From positions 1-7,059 of the forward strand of contig JAFDBU010000194.1 of assembly GCA_019313095.1 (NCBI GenBank): DNA of 7,059 nucleotides. The letters run 5' to 3'. This stretch comes from Deltaproteobacteria bacterium. Lineage in GTDB: Bacteria > Desulfobacterota > Desulfobulbia > Desulfobulbales > BM004. This document shows, one piece after another, positions 1-4,797 of this stretch; within the stretch, counting starts at the first letter, position 1; each line of letters opens with the position of its first letter. The notes beneath the pieces are model-generated. The model was not told the DNA's origin, did not search any database, and worked only from the letters and a program-made list of their open reading frames with translations. Made by a program: the position numbers and the translations under genes.

Positions 1-161
1 GAAAAAACTGTATGGTTGTCAAACTCCGCATCGGTATAGACCTTATTGTCCGCACCCTGATAGTCTCCGTTAAAATCATTGAACAGGGAAGGATGCATAT
101 AGGCATGGTAGAGAGAGGTGTAAAAAATTCTCCTGTCCGAAATGTCCGGCTTCAAGAAGAG
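1..161 (-). pseudogene. GH92-family glycoside hydrolase fragment, 5'-truncated, continues off left edge
   Basis: Read on the minus strand, the frame from 161 down to 3 is open for 53 codons. It contains RRIFYTSLYHA, then an Asn-Asp-Phe-Asn-Gly-Asp-Tyr-x-Gly segment and a final DNHTVF. This order matches the conserved core of GH92 exo-alpha-mannosidases, where FYTALYH is followed by a DVNGxYxGxD stretch and then by FSLWDTFR, which would lie just beyond the edge. GH92 enzymes are large secreted glycan-trimming enzymes with a long N-terminal beta-sandwich domain before this core. Here a TAA at 162-164 closes the frame and the DUF2779 gene begins 128 bases further on, so there is no room for that domain. 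No upstream frame in 165-289 reads like GH92. I infer a remnant of a truncated gene. Family assignment is by motif memory only; the fragment is short but distinctive. Confidence 0.6.
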
Positions 162-195
162 TTAAAAGGGATATTTTGGGTGGAGGTGAGTGTTT

Positions 196-244
196 CTGGT
201 ATAAGAACTGGCAGGCCGGCAGGTATAATGTAAGAACCTACCAG
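196..244. repeat. Imperfect inverted repeat in the spacer between the GH92 remnant and the DUF2779 gene
   Basis: CTGGTA at 196-201 is the reverse complement of TACCAG at 239-244, and the interior carries GCAGGCCGGCAGG (211-223) plus a partial direct repeat of GTATAA and GAAC. It lies just past the 3' end of the DUF2779 gene but has no T-run on either side, so it is not a convincing intrinsic terminator. The rest of 162-289 shows nothing else recognisable. Confidence 0.25.
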
Positions 245-289
245 ACCTATATTCTGTTTAAAAAGTTTGGTATTGATAAGGATCTTTTT

Positions 290-1789
290 CTAAAATAATG
301 ACAGCTGCTGCCGGGGCTGAGTCAGGGCGAGAAGCTTCTGCCAGATCCGGACCATGGCCAGCGTGTCAAGCCTGCAGTATGCCAGCAGGTCCTGCCTGAT
401 TTTTTCTTTTTCTGCCGCTGCGCTTATGGCTGCCAGTTTGGCATAAGCCAGCATGGCCGCCTTTCCGTCAGCTATGTTCAGGTTGTCATAACTCAGTTCA
501 GGGACCAGGGCGGGCAAAACATACTTTATCGAGTGACTGCCGCACATTTCCTTGACATAATAGTCCCTGTTGCGGAAGGGGACCATAAGGTCACCAATCC
601 TTGCTGTAATCGACTCGATTTCAGAAGCAAACTCGGGAAAATCCCTGGCAATTTCCTGTAAGCGCGATATTTCAAAACTCTTGTTATAGACAAGAATCGT
701 CCGGCATGATCGTTGCTCTGCAAGCAGTTTTTCGATCAAGGCACGCCGCGGATCCTCATCAGGCCGGCCCAAAAATTCATGGTGCGAGAGCTTGCAGTTG
801 TCAAGGATGTGGAGCGAGTATTGAAAGGTGATCTGCTGATAGGGCCGCTGAAAGTCAAAGGAAGGTATCGGTTCCATGAATGTTTCAAAGTCAAGAAATC
901 CCACCGGCTCAGTAACGGTTTTAAGGAATTCTTTGATGTTGCGGATGTTGACAAACTCTCTGCCAGTCAGTTCCGCCTCAACCTGGAGCTGCATCTTTTC
1001 AGACATGGAGAAATCAGGCGGAATATCCCTCATATGCAGAATGCCACTGTTGTATAGGGCAAACTTGCGGTTGTTACGCAGATTGGCAATATCAAAAATG
1101 GAACATTCCGGGATATGATGCCAGCAGTAAGGCATGAAGTCACATTCGTAGGGCTCGGTACAGTATGGCCCGATGTCAATAGCAGGTTCACCTTCCTTCA
1201 GGGTTTTCCGCATATCTGCAAGCAGCTGTGGGATACCCGCCTGTCTGCTCAGGGTCAGATCGGTGACATCATCAATTGTAAAGAGTTTCTGCAGGTCTAG
1301 GTCTCCCAGCCTCATATACCCGTTGTTAAGGTGTACAAGAAATACCCGGGAAATTGTGAGCCCCGATCCAGCCACAATATAATACTGGATTGCGGTATCA
1401 TTGATGAAAATGTCCTTGGACTCGGTGGATGACTTGACCTCGTAGAGTTCCCAGCCGTCAGGCCCCTTGTGCAGAATGTCAACCATGGCAAGAACGTTAT
1501 CATGGCTAAAGGTAGCCTCGTAGATCGTCCCTGTCCCTTGGGTAATGAGCTCACTGGTTGAGCTTATGTTCCTGGAAATGCCGCTGCTGTATTCCAGGGT
1601 CACACCATCAGGAAAAAGCTGTTGGGCCAGGATACCGACTTCGGTGCCGGCGTCAAAACGGGCCTGAAGAGCCGCATTCGGTTCCGCCCTCAGTTCCGGT
1701 TTGTTTTTGAAAAGCCATAATGATTTATGACACTGCAAACCGCGGGTAAATTGTGATTTCGACAGAAAGAAGGACCTGGACTTAGTCAT
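290..1789 (-). CDS. DUF2779 protein: Cas4-like PD-(D/E)XK nuclease fused to a DEDDy exonuclease domain
   Basis: The 499-residue protein has two nuclease modules. The N-terminal half looks like a Cas4/RecB-type nuclease with an iron-sulfur clasp. Cys20 (in GLQCHKSLW) would pair with Cys210, Cys216 and Cys222 to hold a 4Fe-4S cluster, and the catalytic set is Glu91, Asp104 and the Glu117-Val-Lys119 of YEVKSS. The C-terminal half is an RNase H-like DEDDy 3'-5' exonuclease fold: Asp300 and Glu302 in GFLDFETF, the YNKSFE segment near 368-373 (motif II, with Glu where Asp is usual), GSHSIKYV at 417-424, and Tyr471-x3-Asp475 as motif III. This architecture is that of DUF2779 proteins; their physiological role is not established, and DNA or RNA end processing is inference. 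The ATG at 1789 gives a normal N-terminus (FLSKSQFTRGLQC). It is transcribed away from the Sec peptide gene. The stop is TAG at 292-290. Confidence 0.85.
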   Translation of the reverse strand: MTKSRSFFLSKSQFTRGLQCHKSLWLFKNKPELRAEPNAALQARFDAGTEVGILAQQLFPDGVTLEYSSGISRNISSTSELITQGTGTIYEATFSHDNVLAMVDILHKGPDGWELYEVKSSTESKDIFINDTAIQYYIVAGSGLTISRVFLVHLNNGYMRLGDLDLQKLFTIDDVTDLTLSRQAGIPQLLADMRKTLKEGEPAIDIGPYCTEPYECDFMPYCWHHIPECSIFDIANLRNNRKFALYNSGILHMRDIPPDFSMSEKMQLQVEAELTGREFVNIRNIKEFLKTVTEPVGFLDFETFMEPIPSFDFQRPYQQITFQYSLHILDNCKLSHHEFLGRPDEDPRRALIEKLLAEQRSCRTILVYNKSFEISRLQEIARDFPEFASEIESITARIGDLMVPFRNRDYYVKEMCGSHSIKYVLPALVPELSYDNLNIADGKAAMLAYAKLAAISAAAEKEKIRQDLLAYCRLDTLAMVRIWQKLLALTQPRQQLSLF

Positions 1790-1796
1790 GAATGGT

Positions 1797-1825
1797 ATTA
1801 TCCCCGATTAATTTTTTGAAAGCAA
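1797..1825 (-). promoter_or_regulatory. Sigma70-like promoter of the DUF2779 gene, possibly giving a leaderless mRNA
   Basis: On the minus strand TTGCTT (1825-1820) is followed after exactly 17 bases by GATAAT (1802-1797). The expected start of transcription is about 1790, next to the ATG at 1789-1787. The only Shine-Dalgarno-like run (GGGGA) overlaps the spacer and the start of the -10 element and would not be transcribed, so this promoter would give a leaderless or near-leaderless message. No other promoter for this gene stands out. Confidence 0.4.
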
Positions 1826-1888
1826 TATGAAATGAAGTAAAGCCAGCTGAGACATTTACCGCACCTGAACAAACAGTTTTTCAGCAAA

Positions 1889-1918
1889 TTGGGCTTTTGT
1901 TTTGGTGCATAGTATAGT
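1889..1918 (+). promoter_or_regulatory. Candidate promoter of the Sec peptide gene
   Basis: TTGGGC (1889-1894) and TATAGT (1913-1918) are 18 bases apart, inside an AT-rich stretch with overlapping -10-like hexamers (TAGTAT, TATTAT). A start near 1925 would leave a leader of about 58 bases. The -35 match is poor and no good GG-N10-GC sigma54 site was seen. Confidence 0.3.
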
Positions 1919-1982
1919 ATTATGGGACTGGCGTTAATAATTGATCCGTTAAATTGAGCTTTTCATTGAAAAGGAGGGAAAA

Positions 1983-2255
1983 ATGGAAAAGAAATATCTA
2001 AAAAAGGTATTGACCGGACTCAGCATTGCAGGCCTGGTTACAGGCATTAGTGGGCTGGCCCTGAGTGCGAGCTGTTGAAGCGGTGGACAAAAGAGTGCAG
2101 GTAGCACTCAAGAGGTAAAACAGGAAGCACCTGCTCCACCTCCAGCTCCGGCTTACGGAAAACCTGCTGCAGCAACAGAAGAGGGAGCCACAGCAGCAGC
2201 AGAAGAAGAAGAAAAGACGGAAGAGGAACAAGCAGAGGAGAAAAAAGCAGAATAA
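1983..2255 (+). CDS. sbtA: Selenocysteine-containing SbtA-like ('selenobiotic') RiPP precursor peptide; TGA at 2076-2078 read as Sec
   Basis: A 90-residue peptide if the in-frame TGA (codon 32) is read as selenocysteine; TAA at 2253-2255 ends it. A strong AGGAGG (1972-1977) sits 5 bases before the ATG. Residues 1-30 are a leader: a charged start (MEKKYLKKVL), then a hydrophobic LSIAGLV-type run ending LALSAS. Next comes Cys31-Sec32-Ser-Gly-Gly, then a Gln/Ala/Pro-rich linker (about 43-65) and a Glu/Lys-rich tail (about 66-90). The LKKVLTGLSIAGLV leader followed by a Cys/Sec-Ser-Gly-Gly core recalls small deltaproteobacterial peptides annotated as SbtA-family thio(seleno)oxazole precursors, normally matured by a radical SAM enzyme; that family name is from memory. 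Support for Sec is the SECIS-like hairpin after the TGA and 58 further open codons of coherent composition. No maturase is in this window. Alternatives: a Sec-containing exported protein or lipoprotein (SASC is a poor lipobox), or a pseudogene ending at TGA. Confidence 0.75.
2076..2109 (+). promoter_or_regulatory. UGA selenocysteine codon with bacterial SECIS-like hairpin
   Basis: The TGA (2076-2078) is followed by a perfect 6-bp stem, GAGTGC (2093-2098) with GCACTC (2104-2109), closed by the five-base loop AGGTA. Bacterial SECIS elements bound by SelB lie just downstream of the UGA and have a short upper stem with a G in the first two loop bases; the E. coli fdhF loop begins AGGU. Here the loop starts 20 bases after the TGA and also begins AGGU. 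The hairpin is inside the coding region, as expected for bacteria. Confidence 0.7.
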
Positions 2256-2282
2256 CGGTAACGAAATAAGAGAATTTTTGAT

Positions 2283-2326
2283 AAGGGGATTGGCAGCAAA
2301 AGCAGCCAACCCCCTTATTTATTTGT
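2283..2326. terminator. Rho-independent terminator between convergent genes
   Basis: A long stem runs from AAGGGG (2283-2288) plus TTGGC (2290-2294) to GCCAA (2305-2309) plus CCCCTT (2311-2316). It has symmetric A.C and A.A mismatches, an inner GC pair step and an AAAA loop. A T-rich tail (ATTTATTTG) follows on the plus strand, and the minus-strand exit (2282 downward) is also T-rich (CAAAAATTCTC on that strand). It sits 28 bases after the Sec peptide stop and abuts the stop of the convergent small gene, so it probably ends transcription from both sides. Confidence 0.8.
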
Positions 2327-2600
2327 TTTCTTTGGCCAATTTTTGAGCCTTATCAATCAGTTCTGCCAGGGAAAGCAATTTAGGAGTTGGAGGTTTTTCA
2401 AAAGATTCCTGCCATTCGACCTCAGAAAGTTCCAGCTGCAGATACTCCACCACCTGGAAATAAATGTGCCAGCAGTCAAGGGTCTTGAAACAAGGTAGTC
2501 CCATATTTTCCTGGCGGCAGTAAGAGAAATAAATCTGCTGACCCAGTCTGGGACATCGTATTTTAAAGGAGTCGTCAGGCGGTGTGTTTTGGTGCTTCAC
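2319..2600 (-). CDS. Small conserved Cys-motif protein (CPRLG...YCR...PC...DCW)
   Basis: A 93-residue protein with four cysteines in the first half: Cys16 (CPRLGQQI), Cys28 (YCRQE), Cys37 (LPCF) and Cys43 (DCW). The spacing C-x11-C-x8-C-x5-C suggests one metal or iron-sulfur site, but this is inference. The second half is a helical stretch ending in a Lys/Ala-rich LIDKAQKLAKENK tail; there is no signal peptide or membrane segment. I recall similar short proteins from sulfate- and metal-reducing deltaproteobacteria, all without an assigned role. It starts with GTG at 2600-2598, 12 bases after the stop of the Grx-FTR gene and on the same strand, so the two almost certainly share an mRNA. The Shine-Dalgarno (AAGAGAA) is weak and overlaps the end of the upstream gene, which suggests translational coupling. 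Confidence 0.7.
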   Translation of the reverse strand: MKHQNTPPDDSFKIRCPRLGQQIYFSYCRQENMGLPCFKTLDCWHIYFQVVEYLQLELSEVEWQESFEKPPTPKLLSLAELIDKAQKLAKENK

Positions 2601-2612
2601 GCTTAAATTCTC

Positions 2613-3197
2613 TTAGGCGTAATGATCTGGGGAGCGGCGCTCAGGAACGAGGGTACGTTCAATTGCGCCCTCATTCCAGGCCCTGGAAACATAAAGATTG
2701 CAGTAACAGCTGCCAAACTCCTCAACATCCGGTTCCCGGTATACACATGGGCAGAGAATATCTTTGTCCTTTTCGCGTTCGCCGGCTGCCAGCCTGCATG
2801 GGCATGACATATAACCGTAACGATCCTTGTTGGTCATAAGGGCCCGCAGGAGTTGGAAAGTTTTTTCTCTGTCCCGGTTAAAGTAATACCCTTTGGGTTC
2901 CTGGATCTTGCGCAGCGTCTCGTAAAGTTCATCAACCTCAGTGTGCAGGCCCAGCATATCTTTTATTTCCTGGGGTCTCATGCCGACAACAACTTTATCA
3001 CCACAGATAAGCGTTGGAAAGGTACAGTTCGGATTGATTTTTTTTAATTCCTGCACCGCCTTTTCCTTCTCCTCGACCGGCAGCAGATCAACCACAATTG
3101 GTTCATAGTCAACCGCCAGATCATCCAGCATTTTCTTGGTAAGTTCGCAATAGCCGCAGGTGCTCAAAGAATATAGAATCACTGATTTTTCCGCCAT
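2613..3197 (-). CDS. Glutaredoxin fused to ferredoxin:thioredoxin reductase catalytic (beta) domain
   Basis: The 194-residue protein joins two redox domains. Residues 1-85 form a glutaredoxin-like fold with the active site Cys14-Gly-Tyr-Cys17 and a cis-Pro segment (TFPTLI, Pro61). Residues about 88-190 form an FTR catalytic domain with Cys132-Pro-Cys134, Cys149-Pro-Cys151 followed by VYREPDVEEFG, and Cys164-Tyr-Cys166. In FTR these six cysteines bind a 4Fe-4S cluster and form the adjacent redox-active disulfide, passing ferredoxin electrons to a thioredoxin-type partner. The last motif is CYC where plants and cyanobacteria have CHC. The fused glutaredoxin is a natural built-in acceptor, so this is probably a one-chain ferredoxin-dependent thiol reductase acting in the cytoplasm (inference). 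The ATG at 3197 has an AAGGTG Shine-Dalgarno 7 bases upstream. It is the first gene of a two-gene operon with the small Cys protein. Confidence 0.85.
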   Translation of the reverse strand: MAEKSVILYSLSTCGYCELTKKMLDDLAVDYEPIVVDLLPVEEKEKAVQELKKINPNCTFPTLICGDKVVVGMRPQEIKDMLGLHTEVDELYETLRKIQEPKGYYFNRDREKTFQLLRALMTNKDRYGYMSCPCRLAAGEREKDKDILCPCVYREPDVEEFGSCYCNLYVSRAWNEGAIERTLVPERRSPDHYA

Positions 3198-3227
3198 GGA
3201 GACACACCTTTTAGTTATTATTAAGTA

Positions 3228-3257
3228 TTTACATGAAACAGCATACTTTTATACAAT
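3228..3257 (+). promoter_or_regulatory. Candidate promoter of the UvdE gene
   Basis: TTTACA (3228-3233) and TACAAT (3252-3257) are 18 bases apart on the plus strand. The start would be near 3264, leaving a leader of about 115 bases. The site lies within the expected leader of the opposite-strand Grx-FTR transcript, so the two promoters may interfere. Confidence 0.3.
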
Positions 3258-3266
3258 ATTTTTATT

Positions 3267-3295
3267 ATCCTAAACATTCAGGTGATTTCGGTCAA
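3267..3295 (-). promoter_or_regulatory. Sigma70-like promoter of the Grx-FTR operon
   Basis: On the minus strand TTGACC (3295-3290) and TAGGAT (3272-3267) are separated by exactly 17 bases. Transcription would begin near 3260 and give a leader of about 62 bases before the ATG at 3197. Confidence 0.45.
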
Positions 3296-3379
3296 CAGCT
3301 TACCTTAATCTTCATGGAAAATGTCAGGGAAGATTGATTATTGTGTTAATTTCTATTGTTGGGAGCCGGCTACACGAAG

Positions 3380-4326
3380 ATGGCAAAGAAGGAAATAGGA
3401 AAACAGCAGGCTGAGAAAAACAGAATACGATTGGGGCTTTGCTGTATCTTCAGAAATGAGCCAATCCGGTTCAGGGCCGCAACTGCCAAATATCTGATGC
3501 AGTTCAGCCGCATTGAACAGCTGCAGAAACTCTCAAGCCTGTGTTTGCAAAACTCCCATAACCTGCAGGCTGCTTTGAAATTTCTGCAGCATAGTGGTAT
3601 CGGTGCTTTTCGTATTTCCTCTTCCTTTTTTCCCCGTTTTACGCATCCGGAAGTAGGGTATAGTCTGGCTGATCTCCCTGATGCAGGTTCTATCATCCAC
3701 AATCTTCAGCTGGTGAAAAAGTTCCGGCAGCTCCATAATATCAGGCTCAGTTTTCATCCGGACCAGTTTATTATCCTGTCTTCACCAAAGGAAGATGTAG
3801 TGCAGAACGCCATAAAAGAACTGGAATATCAGGCAATGCTGGCAGAACATGTCGGTGCGGATGTCATCAATATCCATGGCGGCGGAGCCTATAATGACAA
3901 AAAAACAGCGCTGCAGAGATTCAGGAAGAATTTCGAACTTTTGTCCTCGGCAGTAAAGGAAAGGCTGAGCCTGGAAAATGATGACCGGATCTATACTGTT
4001 GCCGATCTGGCCCCTTTATGTAATGACCTGCAGGTCCCGCTTGTTTATGATGTGCATCATCACCGCTGTCATCCTGACGGCCTGACGGTTGAAGATGCTT
4101 CTGCACTGGCATGCTGGACCTGGGAGAGGAGCGGCCGGGAACCATACTTTCATATATCTTCACCGGCAAACGGCTGGCTGGGCAGAGATCCCAGACCGCA
4201 TGCGGATTTTATCGATCCTGCTGATTTTCCGGACTGCTGACTGGGTTCGATTTCACGGTCGATGTGGAAGCCAAGGCAAAGGAGCTGGCAGTTCTGAAGC
4301 TGAAAAAGGATCTGGAAATGTCATAG
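3380..4326 (+). pseudogene. uvsE: UV damage endonuclease (UvdE/UvsE family), frameshifted near its 3' end
   Basis: UvdE-family enzymes are TIM-barrel metalloenzymes that nick DNA 5' of UV photoproducts, independently of UvrABC. From the ATG at 3380 the frame gives 286 residues to a TGA at 4238-4240. Family landmarks in order: RLGLCCIF (17-24), RISSSFFP (78-85), FHPDQF (125-130), INIHGGGAYNDK (163-174), LEND (198-201), YDVHHHRCH (223-231), FHISSP (257-262) and HADFI (274-278). These hold the His, Glu and Asp metal ligands. The conserved C-terminal strand, VDVEAKAKELAVLKL, continues in the -1 frame and ends with TAG at 4324-4326. One missing G in a TGG codon at 4238 explains both stop and shift; restored, the protein is 315 residues, normal for the family. 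The GGGAG at 3361-3365 is a weak Shine-Dalgarno; a TTG at 3356 is possible but adds nonconserved residues. Real mutation versus sequencing error cannot be told here. Confidence 0.8.
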
Positions 4327-4437
4327 ACACCAGGGATCCCGCATGCGGCCTGTAAATACCCGCCCTTGTTACCCAAAACCCAAAGAGTCACCCGGAATTG
4401 TGGTTATCCGAAATATGCTCCACAGCATGGGGTTACG

Positions 4438-4466
4438 TTACTTCAATCTGAATTAGGTATTATATT
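4438..4466 (+). promoter_or_regulatory. Candidate promoter of the nine-Cys small protein gene
   Basis: A good -10 element, TATATT (4461-4466), follows TTACTT (4438-4443) at 17 bases, but that -35 matches the consensus poorly. It would leave a leader of over 130 bases holding two inverted repeats. Confidence 0.25.
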
Positions 4467-4480
4467 TTAAATGAGAGACA

Positions 4481-4532
4481 GCATATGTTTTTGTATATGC
4501 GCCTGTTAATGAGTAAATGGAAACAGCTGTTT
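4481..4532 (+). repeat. Two inverted repeats in the leader of the nine-Cys gene
   Basis: GCATAT (4481-4486) pairs with ATATGC (4495-4500) around a T-rich loop, and AAACAGCTGTTT (4521-4532) is a perfect 12-bp palindrome extended by flanking GG and CC. Neither is followed by a T-run, so operator or mRNA structure is more likely than a terminator. The rest of 4327-4604 shows only a 10-bp palindrome CCGCATGCGG (4339-4348). Confidence 0.35.
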
Positions 4533-4604
4533 ACCTGTATTTGAGCAGGAGAAAAAGGAAAGACGCTGTTGATAAACAGTATAGTGATGGACAAGGTAGG
4601 TAAA

Positions 4605-4793
4605 ATGGGTTTTAAAAAACTGCCTGATAACCGCGGCATGCTCTATGTGCCCGAATGTCTGACTTGCAGGAAGAAGAATCCCTGCCGGGATTGCTTTTCC
4701 TGTCAATGGTGCAGCAACGAAAGATGCCTTGTCTGCAAGGGAAAGTGCCCCTCAATAAGCCAAAAGCAGCAAAATAGCAGGGTTCCCAAATAG
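4605..4793 (+). CDS. Small nine-cysteine protein with CxxC arrays, unknown function
   Basis: A 62-residue cytoplasmic protein. After a basic start (MGFKKLPDNRGMLYVPE) come Cys18, 21, 27, 30, 33, 36, 41, 44 and 48, that is CxxC-x5-CxxCxxCxxC-x4-CxxC-x3-C, followed by a polar tail with no signal peptide. The spacing would suit one or two zinc or iron-sulfur sites, though it does not match the classic CxxCxxCxxxCP ferredoxin pattern. I do not recognise a named family. I chose the ATG at 4605 because AAGGTAGG (4593-4600) lies 4 bases before it; in-frame TTG 4569, GTG 4584 and ATG 4587 would add up to 12 residues. It is convergent with the MFS gene, with only 4 bases between the stops, and stands alone in its own transcription unit. 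Coding confidence comes from the Shine-Dalgarno and regular Cys spacing. Confidence 0.65.
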   Translation: MGFKKLPDNRGMLYVPECLTCRKKNPCRDCFSCQWCSNERCLVCKGKCPSISQKQQNSRVPK

Positions 4794-4797
4794 CACA

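Noticed and set aside
12..233. Plus-strand open frame of 73 codons
   Set aside because: It lies antisense to the GH92-like fragment, has no convincing ribosome binding site and matches no family I know.
1998..2309. Minus-strand open frame rich in Phe, Cys and Leu across the Sec peptide gene
   Set aside because: Its odd composition is the mirror of the GAA/GCA-rich coding strand, and it would read through the terminator hairpin.
3356..3379. Upstream TTG start for UvdE
   Set aside because: It adds eight residues with no family resemblance and has no better ribosome binding site than the ATG at 3380.
4238..4240. TGA in UvdE as a second selenocysteine codon
   Set aside because: Homology resumes in the -1 frame, not in the same frame after the TGA, and no SECIS-like hairpin follows. 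A deletion in a TGG codon explains it better.
4089..4355. Plus-strand open frame overlapping the 3' end of UvdE
   Set aside because: It is in the third frame, neither the main UvdE frame nor its shifted tail, and shows no family motif.
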